Source: Gemmatimonadota bacterium
GTDB taxonomy: Bacteria; Gemmatimonadota; Gemmatimonadetes; Gemmatimonadales; GWC2-71-9
DNA: 64,000 nt
Reading direction: 5' to 3'
Assembly (NCBI GenBank): GCA_003222155.1
Contig: QHUU01000065.1
Coordinates: 1-64,000, forward strand
The translations under genes and the position numbers were made by a program. Each line of letters opens with the position of its first letter. Within the stretch, counting starts at the first letter, position 1. The notes below the pieces were generated by a model. The model was not told where the DNA came from. It searched no databases and saw only the letters and a program-made list of their open reading frames with translations. This document shows positions 41,885 to 51,160 of the stretch, in pieces.

Positions 41885-44128
41885 ATGCCCTTTCTCTTCA
41901 AGCTGTCCCATCGCGTGGCGCGCATGCGAACCCGCGCCCTCCTCCTCGCCGCGGCGGCCACGCTGGGCGCCTGCGAGGCCAGCGATCCTTCCGTCAGTGC
42001 CCCTACCCACCCGAGCTTTTTGACCACTACAGGCGCCCCCGCCGGGGTCACGGACCTCGCCGCGGCCGCCATGACCGACAGCTCCGCCACCCTGACCTTC
42101 ACGGAGGTGGACGATGGCACGGGCGCGCCGGCGAGTTACGACGTACGCGGCGTCCCCGGCGCGTCGATCACGTGGGGCGCATCGGCGCCGAGCGTCACCC
42201 GAGGGACCTGCGCGACGCCGGTGGCGGGTACGACAATCGGCGCGAAGCGCACCTGCACGGTGCTGGGGCTCGCGCCGAGCGCGACCTATAGCTTCGAGCT
42301 GGTGGCGTACCGCGGGACGCTGCGCGTGAATGCCGTATTTGGGCCGCTTTCGAGCATTGCGAGCGGCAAGACCGCGCCGAGGGGGAGCGTTCCCGCACCT
42401 GTGGCCTCGGTGGTCCTGAGCCCGGCGACGGTGAGCATGGTGGCGGGGAGCACCGCGCAGCTGACCGCGACGCCGAAGGACTCGGCCGGCACCGCGCTCA
42501 GCGGCCGGCCCGTGAGCTGGGCGTCGGGCAACGGGGGCGTCGCCACAGTGAGCGGGGCGGGGGTGGTGACGGGCGTCGCGGCGGGCGCGGCGACGATCAC
42601 GGCGACGAGTGAAGGCAAGAGCGGGACGGCGACGGTGACCGTCACGGCCTCGCCTACGACGGTGACGAATCCCGGCACGGTGACCGATTTGCGCGTGGCG
42701 GGCGTGTCGGATACGGGTGTGACGCTGGCGTTCACGGAAGTAACGAACGGCAGCGGCGGCGCGGCCAGCTACGATGTCCGAAGCGTCCCGGGGAATACGT
42801 TGACCTGGGGCACGGGGGCGCCGAGCGTCAGCCGGGGGACGTGCGCCACGCCGGTGGCGGCGACCACCATCGGCGCGAAGCGGACCTGCACGGTGCTGGG
42901 CCTGGCGCCGAGTACCGCGTACGGTTTCCAGCTCGTGGCCTATCGAGGGACGCTGAAAGTGAACGCCGTGTTCGGCGGGCTCTCGAACGTTGCCACCGGC
43001 ACGACCGCCGGCCGCGCCGGGCCGCCGCCTCCTCCGCCATCGGGGAGCTGCAGTAGCGCCTGCCGCTACGTCGACGGGGTCGCCGGCAACGATGCGAACC
43101 CGGGGACCAGCTCGGCTCCCTGGCGCACGATCCAGCATGCGGCCGACGTGGCCAACTCCGGGGACACCGTGATCGTGAACGACGGCGTCTATACGGGGGG
43201 CACCAACGTCGTGACGATCGGCGGCAGCGGCACGGCGAGTGCGTGGCTGGTGTTCCGGGCCGCGCACCGCTGGCAGGCGATCATCGACGGACGGAGCAGC
43301 AGCTCGGCCGTCGGTATCGAGATCAACGGCAGCTACGTGCGCGTCGAGGGTTTCGAGGTGCGTAACACCAGCCGGTACGGCATCGACGCCTACAACGGGC
43401 ACGACGTGGATGTCGTGGCGAATCACGTCCACGACGTGGGGCACGTCTGCACCGATGACGTGGGGGGGCGGGTCGGCATCGACGCCTACGCCAGGAACGT
43501 CACCATCGAGCGGAACGTCGTGCACGACGTCGGCCGGTTCGGCCCGGGTGAGCAGGGGTGCTCCCCGAGCACGGGCAACTGGCAAAACCACGACCACGGC
43601 ATCTATGAGGGCAGCGAGCACGCCGGGCAGAGCGACAACCTCGTGGTCCGCAACAACATCTTTTACCACTTCACGCATGGCTGGGCGATCCAGCGCTACG
43701 ACGGCAGCGGCACCAGCGTGAACGGGCTGACCATCGTGAACAACACGTTCGTCGGCGCCAACCCATGGCGCGACGGCCAGATCATCATCGCGACCGGCGC
43801 GAGCAACGTGGTCATCTCCAACAACATCTTCTACCAGCCGACCACGGCCGGGATCTGGTTCGATACCGGTGGCCTGACCAACGTCACCGTGTCCAACAAC
43901 CTGTCGTTCGGCGCGGCGGTCTCCACGGGTCTTTCCGGTGTCGCCTCGGCGAGCAACCTCGTGAACGTCGACCCCCGGTTCGTGAGCGCGTCCGGGCTCG
44001 ATTTCCACGTGCAATCCGCCAGCCCGGCGATCGGGGCCGGGATGACGCTGTCGAGCGTGCCGAACGACTTCGACGGCTACTCGCGCTCGGGCGGGGCCTA
44101 TACGATCGGAGCCTACCAGTTCCACTGA
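41885..44128 (+). CDS. Secreted surface protein: FN3-like / BIG2 / FN3-like modules plus right-handed beta-helix domain
   Basis: MPFLFKLSHRVARMRTRALLLAAAATLGAC lipobox; two near-identical modules ..GTCATPVAGTTIGAKRTCTVLGLAPSATYSFELVAYRGTLRVNAVFG..; C-terminal region closely matches 39776-41800. Confidence 0.82.
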   Translation: MPFLFKLSHRVARMRTRALLLAAAATLGACEASDPSVSAPTHPSFLTTTGAPAGVTDLAAAAMTDSSATLTFTEVDDGTGAPASYDVRGVPGASITWGASAPSVTRGTCATPVAGTTIGAKRTCTVLGLAPSATYSFELVAYRGTLRVNAVFGPLSSIASGKTAPRGSVPAPVASVVLSPATVSMVAGSTAQLTATPKDSAGTALSGRPVSWASGNGGVATVSGAGVVTGVAAGAATITATSEGKSGTATVTVTASPTTVTNPGTVTDLRVAGVSDTGVTLAFTEVTNGSGGAASYDVRSVPGNTLTWGTGAPSVSRGTCATPVAATTIGAKRTCTVLGLAPSTAYGFQLVAYRGTLKVNAVFGGLSNVATGTTAGRAGPPPPPPSGSCSSACRYVDGVAGNDANPGTSSAPWRTIQHAADVANSGDTVIVNDGVYTGGTNVVTIGGSGTASAWLVFRAAHRWQAIIDGRSSSSAVGIEINGSYVRVEGFEVRNTSRYGIDAYNGHDVDVVANHVHDVGHVCTDDVGGRVGIDAYARNVTIERNVVHDVGRFGPGEQGCSPSTGNWQNHDHGIYEGSEHAGQSDNLVVRNNIFYHFTHGWAIQRYDGSGTSVNGLTIVNNTFVGANPWRDGQIIIATGASNVVISNNIFYQPTTAGIWFDTGGLTNVTVSNNLSFGAAVSTGLSGVASASNLVNVDPRFVSASGLDFHVQSASPAIGAGMTLSSVPNDFDGYSRSGGAYTIGAYQFH

Positions 44129-44154
44129 TCTGACCTGTAGCCGCGGCACGGCCT

Positions 44155-44195
44155 AGCCCAGGGGGAGCTCGCGAGAGGGGAGCTTCTCCTGGGCT
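44155..44195 (+). terminator. Strong hairpin after the second beta-helix gene
   Basis: AGCCCAGGGGGAGCT / AGCTTCTCCTGGGCT, 15 bp stem with two G-U pairs; weak T-tract. Confidence 0.5.
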
Positions 44196-44364
44196 CGGAC
44201 GTTTACGGCCCTGGCGGGCTGTGGAGAGCGCGCCACAGGTCCGCTCCGGTCCTGTGGACGCCGCGGTCGGCATAGTTCTTGACCCCTCCCCGCCTGATGA
44301 TGGTGCATCGGCTCGAACCCTGGGACACTCTCGACCGCGGGCTCCCCGCGGCGGTGGCGGCGCG

Positions 44365-46353
44365 ATGTGCGGGATCGTAGGGGTCGTCGGCCTGGGCCGA
44401 CCGGTCGACGTGGCCGCCCTGCAGCGCATGAACGACCGCCAGGTGCATCGGGGGCCCGATGGCGAGGGGTTCCTGCTCGCCTGGCCGAACGGCGGGGGAG
44501 GCCGGTTCCGGCACGCGTTCCTGCCGCACACCAACCGGTGGGATGCCGCCGCTCCCGTCAGCGTGGGGCTGGGGCACCGGCGCCTGGCGATCCTCGACCT
44601 GTCGGACCGCGGGCTGCAACCCCTGACGGTGGGCGACTCCGACGTCTGGATCGCGTTCAACGGCGAGATCTACAATCACCAGGAGTTGCGCGCCGAGCTC
44701 GAGACGCTGGGGTACTGCTTCACCACGCGCACCGATACCGAGGTGCTGCTCCAGGCCTACCGGCGGTGGGGCGAGGACTGTCTCGGCCGCCTCGACGGCA
44801 TGTTCGCGTTCGCCGTGTGGGACGGGCCGCGGGGTCGGCTGTTCTGTGCCCGCGATCGGCTCGGCATCAAGCCGTTCTATTACGCGACGCCCGCGGGGGC
44901 GTTCATCTTTGCCTCCGAGATCAAAGCCCTGCTCGCGTACCCCGGTCTCGAGGCGAAGCCCGACGACGAGGCGGTCGTGGGCTTCCTGGTCCACGCCAAT
45001 TGCGATTACGGCGAGCGGACGCTGCTCACCGCGGTGAAGGCGCTGGCACCGGCCCACACGTTGACGCTGGACGCGGCGACGGGGCGGTTCGCGCCGCGCG
45101 CCTACTGGCGGCTCGAGCCGGCAGTCCAGAACGGGAAACAGGACGCGGCGCGGATCGACGGGCTGCGCGAGCTGCTGCTGGCGACGACGCGCCGGCACTT
45201 GATCAGCGACGTGCCGGTGGGGAGCTGCCTCTCGGGAGGGCTCGATTCGTCGACGGTCGTCTCGCTGATCGGGAAGATCTGGCGCGAGCAACCGGACGCG
45301 GCCCAGGCCCTGGGGGACTGCTTCAACACGTTCACGGCGTGTTACGAGCAGCGGGAAGTCGACGAGCGAGAGTACGCGCTGGCGGTGGCGCACTCGGTCG
45401 GCGCGAACCCGCACCTCGTGTTCCCCGCGCCGGACGACTTCCTGCAGACGTTCGCGCGGATGGCGTGGCATCAGGACATGCCGTTCGGGGAGATGACCTA
45501 CTACGCGCAGTGGCGGGTCATGCGGGCCGCGAAAGACGCGGGCGTGAAGGTGCTGTTGGACGGCCAGGGGGGCGACGAGGTGTTCGGCGGCTACGCGAAG
45601 TTCCGCTACGCCTATCTCGCGTCCCTGCTGCGATCGGGTCGGTGGATCGGACTGGCGAAGGAGTTCGGCGCGACCGTGCTGCAGGGCGACCGCTACGTCT
45701 TGAACATCCGGAACGGGTACCGCTACCTGCCGCGGCAGCTGCGCCGGGTACTCGGCGTCGACTCCCTGCTCCGCAAGGCGCTGCGCGGCGATTGGGACCG
45801 CGCGGTGATGGGCGAGAGCACTCCGGCGACCCGCTGGTGGCGCTATGCGTCCCGCAACGGAGACGGCGCATCGCCCGCCACGGTCATGCAGCGGATGCAG
45901 GTCGACGACATCATGGTCGATACCCTGCCGATGCTGCTGCGGATGGAAGACCGCTCCTCCATGGCGTTCTCGCTGGAGGCGCGCGTGCCGCTGCTCGACC
46001 ATCATGTGGTGGAGTACGGCCTCTCGCTCCCCGACCGTCTCAAGATCCAGAACGGCTGGAGCAAGTTCGCCATGCGCCAGGCGCTGCAGGGGATCATCCC
46101 CGACGTCGTGCGGCAGCGCAAATCGAAGCTCGGGTTCGCCGTCCCGAGCCGTCAGTGGCTGACGCGGGAGCTGCGGCCCCAGGTCAGCGCGCTGATCGAG
46201 GACTCGCTCAAATCCGCCAAGTATGTGGATCCGGAGGTGCTGCGGCGCTGGTACCGGGCGTCCCCCAACGGGGCCCAGAGGGCGGAGGCCTATCTCGGGC
46301 TGTTCCGCCTGTTGTCGCTGGAGATGTGGATGCGGGCGTTCAGCATCAGCTAG
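44365..46353 (+). CDS. asnB: Asparagine synthetase (glutamine-hydrolysing)-type amidotransferase
   Basis: MCGIVGVVGLGRPVDV..GEIYNHQELRAELETLGYCFTTRTDTEVLLQAYRRWG..GSCLSGGLDSSTVVSLIG. Confidence 0.92.
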   Translation: MCGIVGVVGLGRPVDVAALQRMNDRQVHRGPDGEGFLLAWPNGGGGRFRHAFLPHTNRWDAAAPVSVGLGHRRLAILDLSDRGLQPLTVGDSDVWIAFNGEIYNHQELRAELETLGYCFTTRTDTEVLLQAYRRWGEDCLGRLDGMFAFAVWDGPRGRLFCARDRLGIKPFYYATPAGAFIFASEIKALLAYPGLEAKPDDEAVVGFLVHANCDYGERTLLTAVKALAPAHTLTLDAATGRFAPRAYWRLEPAVQNGKQDAARIDGLRELLLATTRRHLISDVPVGSCLSGGLDSSTVVSLIGKIWREQPDAAQALGDCFNTFTACYEQREVDEREYALAVAHSVGANPHLVFPAPDDFLQTFARMAWHQDMPFGEMTYYAQWRVMRAAKDAGVKVLLDGQGGDEVFGGYAKFRYAYLASLLRSGRWIGLAKEFGATVLQGDRYVLNIRNGYRYLPRQLRRVLGVDSLLRKALRGDWDRAVMGESTPATRWWRYASRNGDGASPATVMQRMQVDDIMVDTLPMLLRMEDRSSMAFSLEARVPLLDHHVVEYGLSLPDRLKIQNGWSKFAMRQALQGIIPDVVRQRKSKLGFAVPSRQWLTRELRPQVSALIEDSLKSAKYVDPEVLRRWYRASPNGAQRAEAYLGLFRLLSLEMWMRAFSIS

Positions 46354-47539
46354 TCGGAGGACGAGCGGGCCCCTCGAGCCCCATCCCCCAGGGCCAGTCG
46401 CCGTCGCCCCGGTTCATATGCACGGCACGGCCGGCGGGATCGGCGGTCGCGATGAGCTGGGCGAGCGCGGGTGCCGCCGCGAAGAGGCACGATGACGGGC
46501 CGGGCAGGAAGCCCGCTTCGACGAGGCCGCGGCGCCACGCATAGTGGCTCTGGTTCGAGATGATGAGGTCCACCCCGCGCTCCGCGAGCGCGTCCGCGCT
46601 GGCGCGAATCACGGCCCCGGCATGCTCGGGGGCCGCGAACCCGTCCACGATGGTCCCCAGCCGCATGTCGCCGAAGTGCTCGCTCGAGGTGAGCTGGGTG
46701 TCCTGCACCACGGCCCAGCCGATCGCGCTGTCGCCGTGCGACACGCGCAACCGCAGGAACGCCGTGCCCCCGGGCGGATAGGTGGCGTTGAGGGCTGCGG
46801 CGTCCCGGCCGCCCACGAAGGAGTAGTGCGGCAGGTTCGCCGCCCAGATCGCGTCGGCCCAGTCGCCGAACCGCTCCACCAACTCGACGCGCACGGTCCG
46901 GTCGCTACGCGGGCGCCCGCGCAGCGCGCCGCCGGCCAGCTTGAGCCCGAGCCACCCCGCTCCGGTCACGGCGGCCACGTCGAGCAGGAGGGCGACGCCG
47001 GCACGGCGTCGCAGCACGCGCAGCTCGCGGAGAAACCGGGTCGGACGGAGCGCCTTGAAGTAGAACGGGAGGGTCGTGAGACGCCACCCGAGCGCCTGGT
47101 CGAGCCTGGCGATCGCCTGGTCCCGGGCGACGATGCCGAACAGCAGGGGCTCTTGCTCGAGCGCCGCCTGCAGCAGGCGCGGCGCCACGACGGCGTAGGT
47201 CGAGTCGACCACGCCTTCCGAGAGCGGCCAGTAGAAGCTGCCGACGCGCCGGTACCCGCCGCCGAGGGCGGCCTCCTGTCGCTTCAGCACGAAGGCGCCG
47301 CGCACCGTATCGTCCTGGAGCAGGAGGAAGTATTCCTGCCACACGGGGACGCCGGCGACCTGAGGAAGCCAATCGGGGACGGCGGTCTCCGGGAAGCGCC
47401 ACGGCGCCCCGGCTCGCGCCAGCCGCTGGTTGAACGCCCGCACGGCGGCTGTGTGCTCCGGGGCGAACCGCACCGCGCGACCACGTCCCGCGCGCGCGGG
47501 GCCGGACGTGGTCAGGGGCGCTCCGCCACCGCGTCCCAT
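46346..47539 (-). CDS. GNAT-like acyltransferase of polysaccharide locus
   Basis: YFLLLQDDTVRGAFVLKRQEAALGGGYRRVGSFYWPLSEG..AFLRLRVSHGDSAIGWAVVQDTQL; opposite strand to asnB. Confidence 0.6.
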   Translation of the reverse strand: MGRGGGAPLTTSGPARAGRGRAVRFAPEHTAAVRAFNQRLARAGAPWRFPETAVPDWLPQVAGVPVWQEYFLLLQDDTVRGAFVLKRQEAALGGGYRRVGSFYWPLSEGVVDSTYAVVAPRLLQAALEQEPLLFGIVARDQAIARLDQALGWRLTTLPFYFKALRPTRFLRELRVLRRRAGVALLLDVAAVTGAGWLGLKLAGGALRGRPRSDRTVRVELVERFGDWADAIWAANLPHYSFVGGRDAAALNATYPPGGTAFLRLRVSHGDSAIGWAVVQDTQLTSSEHFGDMRLGTIVDGFAAPEHAGAVIRASADALAERGVDLIISNQSHYAWRRGLVEAGFLPGPSSCLFAAAPALAQLIATADPAGRAVHMNRGDGDWPWGMGLEGPARPPTS

Positions 47540-48315
47540 TCGCGCGTGGTACGGGCGACGTAGGCCCGGTAGAGCGACGGCAGGGCGGCGCGCGCCGCGC
47601 CTTTGGCCCGGCGCACGAGCAGGGCGCTGCGCCAGCTGCGAAACGCCGCCAGGGCGGCGATGCGGGTGGACGGCGTCGCGGCCTTGACGATGTAGCGGCC
47701 GAGGATCCAGCAGCCGTGGATCCGGCGTGGCACGAGCCAGGGCTCGGACGTGAACAACGCGCGCAGGCCGGCGGCCGCGGCGGACTCGAGCACCTGCGGC
47801 GAGATATCGCCTCCCGGGACCGCGGCAGTGGCGCAGCGCTCGCCGAGCACCTGGGACAGCGCGTCGGTGCTCGTGTGCCATTCCTCGAGCATGCGGCGGG
47901 GCGACAACGCGTTGAAGATGTCGGGGTGCGTGTGCGAATGGCTGCCGATCAGGTGACCGCAGCTCCGCAGGTAGCGGAGGTCGGTGGAGGCCAGGAAGGT
48001 GCGGGCCCCGAGCAGGTTGCTCACGATGAAGAAGTGGCCTCTCCAACTCCGCGCGCACAACGCGTCGCCGATGTGCAGCGCGCTCTTGCCGCCGTCGTCG
48101 AACGTGAGCAGCAAGTGCCGACCGGGCGCGGAGAGATCGATATCGGTGACGAGCCGTGGTGCCGTCGGGACCCCCGCGAGCGCGTCGAGATCGCGGGCGA
48201 ATCCCGCCACCGTGTGTTTGAACGGCAGCGCGCCGGCCCGCTGAAAGCCCGAGACGAAGGGGTCGTCGGTGACGTCGTGATAGCCCAGGCTCGCGATCTG
48301 GAGGCGGATCGTCAT
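47512..48315 (-). CDS. Polysaccharide deacetylase family protein
   Basis: HLLLTFDDGGKSALHIGDALCARSWRGHFFIVSNLL..LIGSHSHTHPDIFNAL..AVPGGDISPQVLESAAAAGL. Confidence 0.88.
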   Translation of the reverse strand: MTIRLQIASLGYHDVTDDPFVSGFQRAGALPFKHTVAGFARDLDALAGVPTAPRLVTDIDLSAPGRHLLLTFDDGGKSALHIGDALCARSWRGHFFIVSNLLGARTFLASTDLRYLRSCGHLIGSHSHTHPDIFNALSPRRMLEEWHTSTDALSQVLGERCATAAVPGGDISPQVLESAAAAGLRALFTSEPWLVPRRIHGCWILGRYIVKAATPSTRIAALAAFRSWRSALLVRRAKGAARAALPSLYRAYVARTTREWDAVAERP

Positions 48316-49376
48316 GGCGCGCCTCGCGCGGCGACGACGCGCGGCGGGCGACGCTCCGCGATCACGGGCTGCTGGCCGTCGCGAGCTCCCAGGACCGAGC
48401 GGTAGACGCCGATCACCTGCTGCGCCAGGCGACGCTCGTCCAGGTCCTGCACCGCGGCGCGCCCGGCCGCCCGCGCCCCGCGTCGCAACACCCGCTCCAG
48501 CGCGGCCGCAATGGACTCAGGTGCCTCATCGGGGCAGAGCTCGCAGCCGGCCACGCCGCCGATCCGCTGCGCGACGTCGCCGACCGGCACCGATACCACC
48601 GGAAGATCGCACGCCAGCGCTTCCTTGACGGCGTTGGGTGAGCCTTCCTGCATCGACGTGAACACGAGGGCGTCGCACGCGTTCATGAGGAACGGGATGT
48701 CTTTGTGCCACACCCCCCAGGCCACCATCAGCTCGGCCGGGACCGAGCGGTTCAGGAGGTCCACCGCCTGGCGCGCCAGGGGATATCGCTTCCGCTCGAG
48801 CGCCGGGTTCCCGACGAACAGCACGAGGCGCCGGTCGAGCGGCAGGCCGAGATGGGCCCGTGCCCGCTCGCGGGGAATCGGGCGGAACTGCTCGAAGTCG
48901 ATGCCGGAGGGGATCACATGGGTCGGCACCGACGGCGGCAGGTACTGCTTCATGTGCTCGGAGACCACGATACAGGCGTCCGCCGCACGCGCCACGGCGC
49001 GGGACAGTGTCCGGAGCACTTTGCCCGCCGGGGTGATCCGGAGGCCGCGACCCACGATGCCCTGCAGATCGTCGCCCCGGAAGGTCACGACGAGCGGCAG
49101 GCGCTTGGGCAGCGCCACAAGACCGCTCTGCCCGAATTGCGCGTGCACCAGATCGTAATGGTTGCGGGCCATGCGGCGGCGCGCGCGGAACCAGGCGCGC
49201 AGGTAATTGGAGGGTCGCATCGCCGATGTAAAATGGAACACGTCGACCGCCACACCCGCGGCCTGCAGGAATTCCGCCTGGCGCTTGATGAACGTGCTCG
49301 TGCGTCCCGGGCGATCCGGGGTCGGCCACTCGCATGTGATCATCAGCACCCGGATCGGGCGCCCGGTACCGGTCAT
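48312..49376 (-). CDS. Glycosyltransferase family 4
   Basis: VLMITCEWPTPDRPGRTSTFIKRQAEFLQAAGVAVDVFHF..LVHAQFGQSGLVALP..CDALVFTSMQEGSPNAVKEALACDLPVVSVPVGDV. Confidence 0.9.
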   Translation of the reverse strand: MTGTGRPIRVLMITCEWPTPDRPGRTSTFIKRQAEFLQAAGVAVDVFHFTSAMRPSNYLRAWFRARRRMARNHYDLVHAQFGQSGLVALPKRLPLVVTFRGDDLQGIVGRGLRITPAGKVLRTLSRAVARAADACIVVSEHMKQYLPPSVPTHVIPSGIDFEQFRPIPRERARAHLGLPLDRRLVLFVGNPALERKRYPLARQAVDLLNRSVPAELMVAWGVWHKDIPFLMNACDALVFTSMQEGSPNAVKEALACDLPVVSVPVGDVAQRIGGVAGCELCPDEAPESIAAALERVLRRGARAAGRAAVQDLDERRLAQQVIGVYRSVLGARDGQQPVIAERRPPRVVAARGAP

Positions 49377-50695
49377 CGACTCTTGAATGCCTGGATGAGC
49401 ACGTCTCGCACTCCTTCCACCCATTCGGCTATGGCCGGCCACTTGTCGCCCCGATCCCACACTTCCAGGCGGGTGCCGGCCGGCTGGCGGCCGAATAGCT
49501 CCTGCAGGCCCCGGGCCACCGAGGGGTAGGCACCCGGGTACCCGCGAGGCGGCCCGGCCACAATGTAGAGGAAGCGCTTCACGTCTCCCCAGAGCCAGCG
49601 CACCGTGACGCCGTCGCGATATGCCCGGGGGGGGTCGACCACCTTGCCCGCGAGGAGGTCGACCCAGAGGCGGGGAAAGTCGCACCCGGCGGCGATCGAG
49701 AGCTGCAGCGACCCCCAGAAACGCCCGTTCACCTCCATGAGCCAGGGTGCGTCTACGCCATCGTCGCGAAATTCAACCATGGCCGGCCCGTGCCACTGCA
49801 TGGCCTCGAGCAGCCGCTCGGCGCGCAAGCGCAGCCGCGGGTCCACTGCCACCGACCGCCGCAGGCTCGAACCGGAGCCCGACGGTCGAATGTCCCGGAG
49901 CCGCTCGTGGGCGAACCAGGCGACGGGGCGGCCCTGATCGCACACCGTGAACACCCCCTTGCCCTGCCCGGGCACGAACCGTTGGATCAGGGGCCAATGG
50001 CTGCCTTGGCGGCGCGTCAGCACCGCGTGGTCGAGCTCGGCCGCGCTCGCCACATAGCAGAGGCCGGGGTCGGGAACGAGCCCCAGGCCGTTCCACGCCG
50101 CTGTGAAGCGGGGTTTCACGATGCAGGGGTACCCAATGGCGTTGGCCGCCGCGCGACACTCGTCGAGCGACGCCGGATAGCGAGTGAGCGGGATCTCCAC
50201 GCCGCACGCCTCGGCCAACCGCAGGGTCTGTGCTTTGTCGAACGCGCGGAGCGCGAGCGGCTCGGGCGCACACCCGATGATCATGCCGAGCGCTTCCCAT
50301 TGTGCCCGCTCGGCGTTGCAGAGCTGGCAGGCCAGCTCGGTAAGGGGCAGGACGATGCGCACGCCGTGCGCGTGGGCCCAGGCCCGGGCGGTGGCGAATC
50401 CTTGAAGTGTCTCTTCCGCGTGCCAGCAGGTGCCCGCGCAGTAGCGCGACCAGGCCGCCAAGGGCCAGCGGCGGTGGCTGGCCACGAAGACGGTGTACCC
50501 CGCCCGCCCGAGCGAGCGCACGCACGCGAGAGCGGCGTTGGAATAGCCGTCCAAGACCAGGACGCGATCCGGGACCAGCCGTTGGGGGTGCGTGTGCGCG
50601 CCGACCGTGCCGGGCCGGGGGCGGCGGATGTCCCGCACCTGCTGCTCCTTGAGTGATTCTTGTGTGCTGCTCAGTCGTGCCAAGCGGGTCTCCAT
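49373..50695 (-). CDS. ATP-grasp domain protein
   Basis: RVLVLDGYSNAALACVRSLGRAGYTVFVASHRRWPLAAWSRY..AIGYPCIVKPRFTAAWNGLGLV..APWLMEVNGRFWGSLQLSI. Confidence 0.85.
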   Translation of the reverse strand: METRLARLSSTQESLKEQQVRDIRRPRPGTVGAHTHPQRLVPDRVLVLDGYSNAALACVRSLGRAGYTVFVASHRRWPLAAWSRYCAGTCWHAEETLQGFATARAWAHAHGVRIVLPLTELACQLCNAERAQWEALGMIIGCAPEPLALRAFDKAQTLRLAEACGVEIPLTRYPASLDECRAAANAIGYPCIVKPRFTAAWNGLGLVPDPGLCYVASAAELDHAVLTRRQGSHWPLIQRFVPGQGKGVFTVCDQGRPVAWFAHERLRDIRPSGSGSSLRRSVAVDPRLRLRAERLLEAMQWHGPAMVEFRDDGVDAPWLMEVNGRFWGSLQLSIAAGCDFPRLWVDLLAGKVVDPPRAYRDGVTVRWLWGDVKRFLYIVAGPPRGYPGAYPSVARGLQELFGRQPAGTRLEVWDRGDKWPAIAEWVEGVRDVLIQAFKSR

Positions 50696-51160
50696 AACGA
50701 TGCGGCTGCAATGCGCCCTGTAACGGTCGTGTACCGTTCACGGCTCATCATGCAGCTATCGTGCAGCCCTGCGGCGACATTGCGCACCTCCCGCACCGGC
50801 GTACTAATCCGTTGCACCACCAATCATTACAACGCCCGGCGCCGACGATGACGCGCGACCGACAGCCGGCGTTGTCGCCGGCAGGCCACACGTGCTACAG
50901 GCGCGGAGTCGCTCGCTCGCAGCATGATTTGCAGGGGTTTAGGCGCGCGGCCGCTCAGTCCAGGCCCGTATCAGCCCGGCACGTCACCTGTCGCGACTGA
51001 AGCGGCACCCAACTTGCGCGCCTGGTGGGACAGCGACGGCGATTTTGTGTTACACAACAGGCTCGGCAGCCTGTCGCGTCTCCGCAACACCGTGACGATT
51101 CGGTGTGGATTCTGTGCAGGAGTCGTGTGTTGAATTGTGGACGAGCGTGTTGAGCCACGG

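Noticed and set aside
39815-44149. 1444 aa minus-strand ORF opposite the two beta-helix genes
   Set aside because: GC-rich shadow ORF: His/Arg/Asp/Gly-biased composition with no recognisable domain, while the plus strand encodes clear FN3/BIG2/beta-helix proteins.
50723-50739. Small palindrome AACGGT-N5-ACCGTT upstream of the ATP-grasp gene as an operator
   Set aside because: 6 bp arms are too short to separate from chance in a 440 bp GC-rich intergenic region.
51067-51082. CAGGCT-CGGC-AGCCTG hairpin upstream of 51161 as a riboswitch
   Set aside because: Isolated 6 bp stem with no conserved aptamer elements resembling a known class.
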